DNA from: Verrucomicrobiaceae bacterium
Lineage (GTDB): Bacteria > Verrucomicrobiota > Verrucomicrobiae > Verrucomicrobiales > Akkermansiaceae
Reading direction: 5' to 3'
Length of the DNA stretch: 10,156 bases
Assembly: GCA_947372405.1 (NCBI GenBank)
Contig: CANBTO010000140.1
Coordinates: 1 to 10,156, forward strand
Shown here: piece after piece, positions 1 to 7,162 of the stretch
Layout of the letters: the number at the start of each line of letters is the position of its first letter
How positions within the stretch are numbered: position 1 is the first letter of the stretch
Notes under the pieces: generated by a model
The model's database searches: none
What the model was told of the DNA's origin: nothing
Seen by the model: only the letters and a program-made list of their open reading frames with translations
Program-made: the position numbers and the translations under genes

Positions 1-2
1 AA

Positions 3-131
3 TTGAGGGAGGCGACCTTGCCCGCCCTGCAGCGCTTTTGGGATGATGCCGCAGCAGTGTTGCGGTTGGTAGGTCGAAGCTGGCTGCTCGATCAAGTAAA
101 CGCTTCGAACAAAACAGTGGAGTCACATTAA
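3..131 (+). CDS. Possible 3' end of an unrecognised rightward gene, cut by the window edge
   Basis: The third forward frame is open from the left edge for 42 codons and ends with TAA at 129-131. It reads like a protein C-terminus: a helical, Leu/Ala-rich stretch with LPALQRFWDDAAAVLRLVG, followed by a polar tail ending NKTVESH. I do not recognise a family. Forty-two open codons can arise by chance in GC-rich DNA, and third-position GC is only moderate, so this is tentative. If real, it converges on the leftward gene ending at 240, with about 108 bases of non-coding DNA between the stops. Sequence to the left of the window would settle it. Confidence 0.35.
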   Translation: MREATLPALQRFWDDAAAVLRLVGRSWLLDQVNASNKTVESH

Positions 132-202
132 TTTAGCGAAATGGTATCATTCCGGAAACCGCCAACCGGCATCCTGATTCCTCCACGGATATTTGTTTGC
201 TG

Positions 203-215
203 CCTGTTGAACAGG
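203..215. repeat. 13-bp palindrome between the convergent gene ends
   Basis: CCTGTTGAACAGG is a perfect palindrome around a central base, 24 bases beyond the stop of the leftward gene at 240. As RNA it can fold only as a short stem with a tight loop, and no T-run follows on either strand, so a terminator role is weak. It contains TGTT and AACA but not the TGTTC-N4-GAACA spacing, so it is not a LexA operator. I see nothing else in 132-239. Confidence 0.3.
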
Positions 216-239
216 GCTCCTGATTGATCGAGGAGTGAA

Positions 240-1499
240 TCACAAGTAATCCAATACCGGACGTCCTTCGAGGATGGCGCGCATGCCGATGAGCGGCAAG
301 GAAAGCGAGCCGAGAAAATCCGCCGGGCCGCCGGGTTTTCCATCGGCGTCGATGAACTCGTGGCGCTTGAACTTGTCCAGATTGTCCACGAGGTCTTGGG
401 CAAGCTGGAGTGCGAAGTCAGGATCGGCTTCCGCCAGCGCGGGCAGAACAAATCCCGTGCCGGTCGCCCAGAAACCCTGGTTCTGGTAGCCCTTGCCGGT
501 GGTGCCAGGCCAACCTTCGGGATAGGGCGTCTGACGCGTGCAACCGCGGGCGAAAATCGCGGAGCGATGCTTGCGGAAGGATTCGGCGATCACGCCGCGC
601 TGCCCGGCGTCGGCCAAGGGCCAGGCAAGGCCGTTGCCCCAGACGTCGAAGCCACGTCCGACTTTGGTAGCGCCCACGAAGCCGCCGATTTCCGCGTCGA
701 ACAAACGATGCAGGTTTTCACCGATGCCCATGGCCTTGCCTCGCCAGTCGGCAATGGTTTCGGCGGAGAGTTCCTTTTCAAACAGGTCGGCCGCGTGTTC
801 CAATCCACGCTTCATCACGAGACTCGTCATGAGCACAAGGCCGTTCAGTTTGATGGAATCGTAGAAGCCGAACGCCACGGTGTTGCGCTGCGGATCGTTC
901 CAGACGAGGCCGAAGGAGAAATGCACGCGGGCAAAGCTGCGTTCCAGCAGTTTCGCCCAATCTTTCCGGCGCGGAATCTCGATGCCCGCCGCGTCGGCGT
1001 GACTCAGGAGCCGTGTCCACGCGGCGGGCAGATGAAGGGTCATCTCCTCGCTCATGGGCCTGGCGTTCCAAGGGCCGGGACTCATCACCGCCGTGCCGTC
1101 GAACTCAATCCGATCCGCCACGACGGGTAAATCCACCATGGCGTCGGTGAGCCAGGCGATGGTATCGCGCATCACGGGCGTTTTCTGCAGTTCGGGCAAC
1201 CCAATGTGTGGCCATGTGAAATCATCATGCCAGAGACCGTTATAATATGGACTGGCGCAGGGCCGGAGCAGTTCGTGCCCGTCAATCTTCACGCGGCAGA
1301 TGCCGTAAAGCTGGCGCATCTGCGCGGCAAGGGCGTCATACATCGGCCGGAACTTGGAGTTGGGCTGAAGGTTTGCGGGATGAACGCCTGCGGCTGTGTC
1401 TGCGGGAGCGGCTGACAACAACTGTGGGGTGACAACGACGCCTGCCACAGCGGTCCCGGCAAGGCGAAGACACTCACGACGGGAGATGCGATGGTTCAT
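240..1499 (-). CDS. Tat-exported six-hairpin-glycosidase-like protein
   Basis: This 419-residue protein begins with a clear twin-arginine signal: SRREC-LRLAG at residues 6-15 (R7, R8), a hydrophobic segment to about residue 28, and a likely cleavage near SAAPA-D around residues 29-34. It should therefore be exported folded to the periplasm. The mature part is rich in aromatic residues and alpha-helical. Motifs such as GLWHDDFTWPHIGL (88-101), GFDVWGNGLAWPL (283-295) and GYQNQGFWATGTGFVLPAL (337-355) resemble the inner-helix motifs of (alpha/alpha)6-barrel glycosidases and lyases. I cannot name the family or substrate or assign catalytic residues. The ATG at 1499 is favoured because the Tat motif follows directly; no strong ribosome-binding site is visible. 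It lies 268 bp downstream of a secreted fucosidase on the same strand, which supports a role in glycan breakdown. Confidence 0.85.
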   Translation of the reverse strand: MNHRISRRECLRLAGTAVAGVVVTPQLLSAAPADTAAGVHPANLQPNSKFRPMYDALAAQMRQLYGICRVKIDGHELLRPCASPYYNGLWHDDFTWPHIGLPELQKTPVMRDTIAWLTDAMVDLPVVADRIEFDGTAVMSPGPWNARPMSEEMTLHLPAAWTRLLSHADAAGIEIPRRKDWAKLLERSFARVHFSFGLVWNDPQRNTVAFGFYDSIKLNGLVLMTSLVMKRGLEHAADLFEKELSAETIADWRGKAMGIGENLHRLFDAEIGGFVGATKVGRGFDVWGNGLAWPLADAGQRGVIAESFRKHRSAIFARGCTRQTPYPEGWPGTTGKGYQNQGFWATGTGFVLPALAEADPDFALQLAQDLVDNLDKFKRHEFIDADGKPGGPADFLGSLSLPLIGMRAILEGRPVLDYL

Positions 1500-1604
1500 G
1501 GTGCGAATCGGTTGCTACGCAAGCGCGTGCGGATGTTCGACGGATTCACCCAGCCTGTCAATGTGTGGCGGACAGCCACGGCGGACCACATTTGGGCATG
1601 AAAT

Positions 1605-1766
1605 TCATGCGAAAAACCGAGATATCGCCCCGGCCTGATCGAGCTTCAACCGAGACATATCAAGATCCAAGTCACCGTAGTGTTTGACAGGACGGCCATG
1701 GGCATTGAGCAGTGTTGCGGCCTGCGTCTCGCGCCAGTCGGGGCTGTCCCGTGGTCGTTCAGACCA
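1605..1766 (-). pseudogene. Open frame behind the fucosidase stop: possible frameshifted C-terminal extension or gene remnant
   Basis: A minus-strand frame is open from inside the fucosidase 3' end (about 1900) through to TGA at 1605-1607, offset by one base from the fucosidase frame. The part beyond the fucosidase TAG gives about 53 protein-like residues, including WSERPRDSPDWRETQ and LLNAHGRPVKHYG. Losing one base from the A run at 1774-1777 (TTTT on the plus strand) would read the fucosidase directly into this frame. The LLxxxGxPxxxY pattern recalls C-termini of some TIM-barrel glycosidases, but this is only a resemblance. A stretch this long has a fair chance of being open at random, so confidence is low. 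I see no other gene or clear signal in 1500-1767. Confidence 0.2.
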
Positions 1767-1767
1767 G

Positions 1768-2781
1768 CTATTCTTTTCCCGATTCCTGCAATAGTTTCCC
1801 GATCTCCTCGAGCCGCCGCACCAACATGTCAGGCAGGCGTCCTGTTCGGTCGGGCGGGACGTTGAGCAGGTAGTTGGCCTTGCGGGAATTGCTGAGCTTG
1901 ATCATGGCCACCACGTCCGCCGCTCCCGTCACGCTCTTTTCGTTCAGTTTTGTCTGCCAGAACCATGCCCCCGGCGTGAGGCAATCGCAGATCTCGGCAG
2001 GGTATGGGTTTTGCTCCGGCGGCAACGCCTTGCGCCCCACTGTCTTCAAAAAAGGATATTCGTAGCTGTGGATGTCGGTGTCCTTGAAATCGGTGGAGTT
2101 GTTAGCAATGACCAAGCAGTCCGGCTGGATCGAGTGGACATGCGCCTTGATCTCTCTCCACTGGGCCCCGGTGTATTTATTGGAATACTGGTCGAACCAC
2201 ATCAGGTCCACCGTGCCGTAACGGGTCAGCAGTTCGGTCAGTTGTTTCTTGATGAAGCCGGCGTAATCGCCCGCCGCTTCCGGCGGCAAACCGTGCAGAT
2301 CGGTCTGGCCGGGCAGCAGCTTGTTGTTGACGCGTTGGGAAAAATCTCCCGGCATGCAATAATACAGACCGACCTTCAATCCACGCGCCCGGAAGGCATC
2401 CACATATTCGCGCACGAGATCGCCCTTGCCATCCTTGAAGTTCCTGAACGCCGTGATGTCGTGCGTGGTGTCCTGGCTGTCCCACAGACACCAACCGCCG
2501 GTGTGCTTCACCGTGAACACGGCGTATTTCATTCCCGCTGCCTTGGCGGCATCTGCCCACTGACCGCAGTCGAGCCGTGAAGGCGCGAAACTGGCAGGAT
2601 CCTCATGACCATTGGCCCACTGCCTTTCGTTGAACGTGGCGATGTTGAAGTGAATGAACATCCCGAATTTCCACGACAGGAATTCCTGCTGGCGCTCGGC
2701 CAGCGGCCTGGTCTCCCGGGCGATACCGCTCGCAGCGAGAAGCAAGGACACAAACACCAGGGCATACGGTTTCGGATTCAT
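1768..2781 (-). CDS. Secreted alpha-L-fucosidase-like glycoside hydrolase, family GH29
   Basis: The product is a 337-residue enzyme expected to release alpha-L-fucose from glycans by a retaining mechanism. An N-terminal signal peptide spans about residues 1-21 (hydrophobic run ALVFVSLLLAASGIA). The TIM-barrel shows GH29 hallmarks: LSWKFGMFIHFN (35-46), the substrate-site motif FTVKHTGGWCLWDS (89-102), GLKVGLYYCMPGDF (134-147), DLMWFDQ (192-198), in which D197 is the expected nucleophile, and NYLLNVPPDRTGRLP (303-317). The last motif closes the GH29 catalytic domain. The protein stops about 20 residues later, without the C-terminal beta-sandwich present in many family members. I chose the ATG at 2781, because the signal peptide starts there, over an in-frame ATG ten codons upstream. 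No clear ribosome-binding site was seen. The shifted open frame just past the TAG is described separately. Confidence 0.9.
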   Translation of the reverse strand: MNPKPYALVFVSLLLAASGIARETRPLAERQQEFLSWKFGMFIHFNIATFNERQWANGHEDPASFAPSRLDCGQWADAAKAAGMKYAVFTVKHTGGWCLWDSQDTTHDITAFRNFKDGKGDLVREYVDAFRARGLKVGLYYCMPGDFSQRVNNKLLPGQTDLHGLPPEAAGDYAGFIKKQLTELLTRYGTVDLMWFDQYSNKYTGAQWREIKAHVHSIQPDCLVIANNSTDFKDTDIHSYEYPFLKTVGRKALPPEQNPYPAEICDCLTPGAWFWQTKLNEKSVTGAADVVAMIKLSNSRKANYLLNVPPDRTGRLPDMLVRRLEEIGKLLQESGKE

Positions 2782-2891
2782 GATGGCTTGTATCGTTGGA
2801 AACCACGGCACCGGCGCGGCAGGAAGCGTCCATTTCCCTCTGGCACGAACAAACCTACAAACGGTCCTTAACGATGTTGTTTTTCACCGGA

Positions 2892-2916
2892 CCGCCGGGT
2901 CAGCGCGATCCGGCGG
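2892..2916. terminator. GC-rich stem-loop between the yheT-like gene and the fucosidase gene
   Basis: CCGCCGG (2892-2898) and CCGGCGG (2910-2916) are perfect 7-bp inverted arms around an 11-base loop. The hairpin lies about 50 bases downstream of the stop of the hydrolase gene at 2967 and upstream of the fucosidase start at 2781. This position suits a transcription end, but neither strand shows the T-run of a canonical intrinsic terminator. The rest of 2782-2966 holds no recognisable gene, and I could not pick a convincing promoter for the fucosidase. Confidence 0.35.
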
Positions 2917-2966
2917 AGGATTTGGGGAAGCGCCGAACGACTACGCCTTGATCCAGACCGGCTGAC

Positions 2967-3932
2967 CTACTGACAATCCGTCAGGAATTCCACAGCCCGG
3001 GTTTCCGACCAATACTCACCGCCGCCGAAAGTGGGAAAGCCGACGTGGCCTCCGGTGGCCGGGCATTCGAAGTGAAAACACGCGCTGTCCGCCGCCTCTT
3101 CCCGCGGATAACAACCGGGGCCGAGGAATGGATCGTTCGCCGCGCTGATGAGCAGGGTGGGCAGCCTGATGTGCGGGAGAAACTGACGCGAGCTGCTTCG
3201 CGCCCAGTAATCCTCGGCATCGCGGAAGCCGTGGAGCGGCGCGGTGTATCGGTCGTCGAATTCGCGGAACGTGCGCATGCGGTCGAGTCCGGTGAGATCG
3301 AGATGATCGGAAAACATTGCGTTTTTCGCCCGGATCTTCGCCCGCATGGCGATCAGAAAACGCTCCATATAAATCCGGTTAGAGGACAGGGCAAGCCGCC
3401 GCGAGGAGCAAGCCAGATCACACGGCACCGAAAAGGCCACCGCCCGGTGCAGGCGCTGCGGGAGTTCCGCCGGACGCTCGCCGAGATATTTCAACAGGAG
3501 ATTTCCGCCGACGCTGAATCCGACGAGATCGATGGACCGCGCCGGATGGCTCGCAAGCGCATGGGAAACCACCAGGTGCACATCCTCGGTCGCGCCGCTG
3601 TGATACATGCGAAGCAGGCGGTTCGGTTCGCCGCCACAGCCCCGGAAATTCCAGGTGAGCACGTCCCAACCCCGGCGGATCAATGCGGCGGCCATGCCCC
3701 GGATGTAGCCGGCCTTCAGATCCGCTTCGAGACCATGCAAAAGGATGGCGAGTCGCGGGCCGCCGTTTCCCGACCACTCCAAATCAATGAAGTCGCCATC
3801 CGCGAGTTCCAGGCGCTCCGCTCGGGACGCGACCGCCGGAATCCTGCGGAACAACGCCGGATAGATCGTCTGCACATGTCCGCCCGGCAGCCACAAAGGT
3901 GCCCGGTAGGTGGAATTCAAAATCAAAGCCAT
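2967..3932 (-). CDS. yheT: YheT-family alpha/beta-hydrolase
   Basis: The 321-residue protein matches the YheT family of cytoplasmic alpha/beta-hydrolases along its length, as recalled from the E. coli protein. Family motifs are LPGGHVQTIYPALFRR (15-30), a block ending DGDFIDLEW (45-53), LLHGLEA (64-70), WNFRGCGGEPNRLLRMYHSG (94-113) and TFREFDDRYTAPLHGF (221-236). The catalytic triad is visible: S140 in the elbow GFSVGG, D267 in AANDPF, and H296 in GGHVGF. The physiological substrate of this family is not firmly known; esterase activity is expected. The ATG at 3932 is preferred because the family N-terminus starts there. An upstream in-frame ATG at 4028 would add 32 unrelated residues lying in the gap after dnaE2. 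It is 113 bp downstream of dnaE2, so it could be read through from that operon, but it has no evident functional link to it. Confidence 0.9.
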   Translation of the reverse strand: MALILNSTYRAPLWLPGGHVQTIYPALFRRIPAVASRAERLELADGDFIDLEWSGNGGPRLAILLHGLEADLKAGYIRGMAAALIRRGWDVLTWNFRGCGGEPNRLLRMYHSGATEDVHLVVSHALASHPARSIDLVGFSVGGNLLLKYLGERPAELPQRLHRAVAFSVPCDLACSSRRLALSSNRIYMERFLIAMRAKIRAKNAMFSDHLDLTGLDRMRTFREFDDRYTAPLHGFRDAEDYWARSSSRQFLPHIRLPTLLISAANDPFLGPGCYPREEAADSACFHFECPATGGHVGFPTFGGGEYWSETRAVEFLTDCQ

Positions 3933-3980
3933 GAAGGTTCGCCGAAGCCATAGACGTGGAACCCACACACCACAAGGCAC

Positions 3981-4007
3981 CAACTCCGAACCCTTCGACC
4001 TGAGTTG
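3981..4007. terminator. Interrupted hairpin between dnaE2 and the yheT-like gene
   Basis: CAACTC (3981-3986) pairs with GAGTTG (4002-4007), and the inner CGAA (3987-3990) pairs with TTCG (3994-3997), leaving a 4-base bulge on one side. It lies 39 bases beyond the dnaE2 stop and upstream of the hydrolase ATG. There is no T-run on the minus strand, so at best it is a weak or factor-assisted terminator or an mRNA-stabilising hairpin. Confidence 0.25.
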
Positions 4008-4045
4008 CACATGGTGGAGGATGATCACACCGCATGGCGCGGCGG

Positions 4046-7000
4046 TCAGTGGAAATCATGCGAGTGCCCCGCGTGTTCCGCCTCGGTGTCTGGCAACGGT
4101 TCGATATCGGTGACGAAGACGGTCGGCTGGTCGCCTTCGGAGCGCTGGATGATGCCATGGGCTAACAGAAACGATTCACTGGTGATGACGAGACGCAGGC
4201 GGTGGAAGGTCTCCTTCTTGACGAACAGGTTGGCGATGCCGGTTTCGTCTTCGAGCGAGATGAAGCAATGGCCCTTGGCGGTGCCGGGACGCTGGCGGCA
4301 GATGGCCATGCCGGCGATGCTTACCGGCAGCCCGTGCGGCAGGATGTGGAGATCCCTGGCGCGCAGGATTTGTTTGCTCCCGTGCAGCTCGCGCCACAGT
4401 CGCATCGGATGCGGGCCGGTGCTTGCCCCCTGGGTATGGAAATCCGCTGTTAGGCGTTCGCCAAGCGACATGGCCGGTAAAACGATGGAGGGTTCCGAAG
4501 ATGCGAGGAGATCGTCATATAACGGAAGCTCAACCTGCCACAAGGCCTGGCGGCGGTGTGTGACCTCGCTCAGATCGTTCAAGGCTCCTGCTTGGGCGAG
4601 GATGCGTTTCTCCTTCGCGGTGGGTTTCACCCGGGACAAGAAATCCTGCAACATGAGGAACGGCTCGCGCCCGCGCTCATCCAGCAAACGGTCGATGGTC
4701 GCGGATGAAAGACCTGATAGACGGTTCAACCCGAGGCGGATGGTGGCATCGTCGATCACATCCGTTTGCGCTGCGCTGGACAGACATGATACCGGCAACA
4801 CGCGCAGTTTCCGACGCTTCGCATCCTGGATCAGCGTGTTCACCGAGTAGAAACCCATCGGCTGGTGGTTGAGCAATCCGGCATAAAACTCCGCCGGGTG
4901 ATGGACCTTCAGCCAGCAGCTCGCATAGGCGATCAATGCGAAGGAAATCGCATGGCTTTCCGGGAAACCATACAACGCGAACGAGCCGATGGATTCGACG
5001 ATCTTCTGTTGGATGTCCGACGCGATGCCGCGTTCGGTCATGCGCAGGCGGAGTTTTCCGGTCACGCGTTCCATGCGTTCGTCGCTGCGTTTGAAAGCCA
5101 TGGCCCGGCGCAGTTCATCCGCCTCGGCTCCAGTGAAACCGGCGACCACCATCGCCATCCGCAGCACCTGTTCCTGGAAAAGCGGCACGCCAAGAGTACG
5201 GGCGAGAATTTCCTCACAGTCCGGGTGGATGAAGTCGATGCATTCGCGGCCGTTGCGGCGGTTCAGATAGGGATGCACGAGATCGCCGACGATGGGCCCG
5301 GGGCGGATGATGGCCACCTCGATGGCGAGATCGTAAAAAGTCCGCGGCTTCATGATGGGCAAGGTGGCCATCTGCGCGCGGCTCTCGACCTGGAAGGTGC
5401 CGACGGTGTCCGCCCGGCACAACAGATCGAATACGGCGGGGTCGTCCTTCGGAATGGCCGACAAGTCCAGCGGCTGGCCGCGGCGCGCGCGGATTTCCAG
5501 CGCGTTCTCCATCGCGGCGAGCATGCCGAGCCCTAACAGATCGATCTTTACGATGCCCATGTCCTCGCAATCGTCCTTGTCCCACTGCACCACGGTGCGG
5601 CCGGGCATGGTGGCCGGTTGGAGCGGCACCACCGCATCCAGCCCGTGATCGCAGATGATCATGCCGCCCGAGTGCTGGCCGAGGTGGCGCGGCATGCCGA
5701 GCACTGCCTGATAGAGATGAGCCAGTGCGGACAGCCGTGGATGGGACGGCGGCAGGATGCTGGAAATCCGATCCTCGAAGTCCTCGCGGCGGTTGCGTGC
5801 GGGTGCATCCTCGTCCTCACCGTGGAAAGCCGACGGGCTGTCGGAAAAACGGTCGGCTACCGAGGGCGGAAATCCGAGGACCTTGCTCATTTCCCGGAAC
5901 GCGGATTTCGGCCTGTAGGTGATGACGTTGGCGGTCATCGCCGCGTTGCGCGCGCCATACTTGCGGAACACATACTGGATCACCTCCTCGCGCCGCCCGC
6001 CGGACGGGAAGTCGATGTCGATGTCCGGCCAGCTCTTGCGGTTGTCTGATAGAAACCTCTCGAAGAGCAGGCCGCCGCCCACCGGATCGACCGCCGTGAT
6101 GCCGAGCGCATAACAAACCGCGGAATTCGCCGCGGATCCCCTCCCTTGACACAGGATGCCGCGGCCGCGGGCAAACTCGACGAGGTCATGAACGATGAGG
6201 AAGTAGCCGGGAAAACCGAGCCGCTGGATCATCGCCAGTTCGTGTTCGAGTTGTTGCCGGACGCGTGGACCAAGGTCCGGATAACGCCGCGCGGCCCCCG
6301 CATACGTGAAGCGCCGGAGCAGTGTGGCTTGTTCGGCGAGCGAGAGCGGATGCCCACAGCCGTCGTGATAATCGGGAAAGCGGTAGTCGAGGTTTTCCAG
6401 CGTGAATCCGATGCTTTCGGAGAGCCTGACGGAGTTGGCGAGAGCCTCGGGCACGTCCGCGAAGAGCGCGGCCATTTCCGATGGCGACTTGAGATGGCGC
6501 TCGCCATTCGGTTCTAACAGACGTCCCGCGTGGTCGAGCGGCAGGTGGTGGCGCAGACAGGTGAACGCGTCCGCAAGCCGGCGGTCGCCGCGGGTGGCGA
6601 AGAGCGGCGCGTTGCTCGCGAGCAGCGGAAGTTTCAGATGCGCCGCCAGATCCATCAGCTCATGGTTCAAACGCCGGTCGTCGCGCAAACCATGGCGGAA
6701 GATTTCGACATACACGTTGCCGCGTCCGAATTTCGCGATCAATCGCTCCGCCGCCTGGAGGGCCGCCTTGCGCTCGCCGTGCAACAGCGGCTTGCAGATC
6801 GGGCCGTCGCGATCACCGGTCAGGGCGATCAGGTCGCCATGGGCGGTCAGAGAAGAAGCCGTCGACAGGTGCAGGTCCGTTAGAGAACGGCTCAGGTGGC
6901 GGTAGCCGTCGCGCGTCGCGCACAGCACCGGATACGCGGTTCCATCCTCGCCGCGCACCATGGCCCCTACCAGCGCTCTGATTCCGCATTCCTTGGCGGC

Positions 7001-7162
7001 ATGATGGGCGCGCGCCGATCCGTAAAACCCGTCGCGGTCGGTGATGGCGATGGTTTCCATGCCGCACGCGGCCGCCTGCCGGATCATGGTTTCCGGCTGG
7101 CTCGCGCCTTCGAGAAAGGAAAACGCCGAGCGCGCGTGCAGTTCGCAGAACGTCGGCTTCAT
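4046..7162 (-). CDS. dnaE2: Error-prone DNA polymerase DnaE2 (C-family, translesion)
   Basis: This 1038-residue protein is the damage-tolerance paralogue of the replicative polymerase III alpha subunit and extends DNA across lesions as the catalytic part of the ImuA-ImuB-DnaE2 mutasome. The order is PHP domain (1 to about 210), palm and fingers (about 250-760), helix-hairpin-helix region (about 808-845) and OB fold (about 945-1020), ending SHDFH as is usual in DnaE2. The polymerase triad is intact: D382 and D384 in PDIDIDF and D541 in GIVKIDLLGLG. Other family motifs are GRGSAANSAVCYALG (340-354), RHLGQHSGG (492-500) and ALYGFPESHAISFALIAYAS (729-748). The PHP metal site is degenerate (HARS, where DnaE1 has HxHS), typical of DnaE2. 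The ATG at 7162 overlaps the imuB stop as ATGA, implying coupled translation. A longer open frame continues upstream to 8074, but it runs out of frame through imuB and is not part of the gene. Confidence 0.97.
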   Translation of the reverse strand: MKPTFCELHARSAFSFLEGASQPETMIRQAAACGMETIAITDRDGFYGSARAHHAAKECGIRALVGAMVRGEDGTAYPVLCATRDGYRHLSRSLTDLHLSTASSLTAHGDLIALTGDRDGPICKPLLHGERKAALQAAERLIAKFGRGNVYVEIFRHGLRDDRRLNHELMDLAAHLKLPLLASNAPLFATRGDRRLADAFTCLRHHLPLDHAGRLLEPNGERHLKSPSEMAALFADVPEALANSVRLSESIGFTLENLDYRFPDYHDGCGHPLSLAEQATLLRRFTYAGAARRYPDLGPRVRQQLEHELAMIQRLGFPGYFLIVHDLVEFARGRGILCQGRGSAANSAVCYALGITAVDPVGGGLLFERFLSDNRKSWPDIDIDFPSGGRREEVIQYVFRKYGARNAAMTANVITYRPKSAFREMSKVLGFPPSVADRFSDSPSAFHGEDEDAPARNRREDFEDRISSILPPSHPRLSALAHLYQAVLGMPRHLGQHSGGMIICDHGLDAVVPLQPATMPGRTVVQWDKDDCEDMGIVKIDLLGLGMLAAMENALEIRARRGQPLDLSAIPKDDPAVFDLLCRADTVGTFQVESRAQMATLPIMKPRTFYDLAIEVAIIRPGPIVGDLVHPYLNRRNGRECIDFIHPDCEEILARTLGVPLFQEQVLRMAMVVAGFTGAEADELRRAMAFKRSDERMERVTGKLRLRMTERGIASDIQQKIVESIGSFALYGFPESHAISFALIAYASCWLKVHHPAEFYAGLLNHQPMGFYSVNTLIQDAKRRKLRVLPVSCLSSAAQTDVIDDATIRLGLNRLSGLSSATIDRLLDERGREPFLMLQDFLSRVKPTAKEKRILAQAGALNDLSEVTHRRQALWQVELPLYDDLLASSEPSIVLPAMSLGERLTADFHTQGASTGPHPMRLWRELHGSKQILRARDLHILPHGLPVSIAGMAICRQRPGTAKGHCFISLEDETGIANLFVKKETFHRLRLVITSESFLLAHGIIQRSEGDQPTVFVTDIEPLPDTEAEHAGHSHDFH

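Noticed and set aside
144..153. GTATCATTCC occurs at 144-153 and again at 10142-10151, suggesting flanking direct repeats
   Set aside because: A shared 10-mer is expected by chance in 10 kb, and the flanks do not match.
203..215. CCTGTTGAACAGG as a second LexA box
   Set aside because: The half-sites are separated by one base, not by four as in TGTTC-N4-GAACA, and it lies at gene ends rather than in a promoter.
360..1130. 256-residue plus-strand open frame opposite the Tat-exported protein gene
   Set aside because: It is antisense to a gene with a clear Tat signal and conserved aromatic motifs; the frame is explained by GC-rich codon structure.
3045..3953. 302-residue plus-strand open frame opposite the yheT-like gene
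   Set aside because: It is a shadow of a well-supported YheT gene with a complete catalytic triad; its own translation has no recognisable domain.
3933..4028. Longer N-terminus for the YheT protein from ATG 4028
   Set aside because: The 32 added residues do not resemble the YheT family, and the region contains the hairpin after dnaE2; the family start fits ATG 3932.
4005..4850. 281-residue plus-strand open frame opposite the dnaE2 3' end
   Set aside because: It is antisense to the OB-fold and C-terminal part of DnaE2, and its translation is Ser/Arg-rich shadow sequence.
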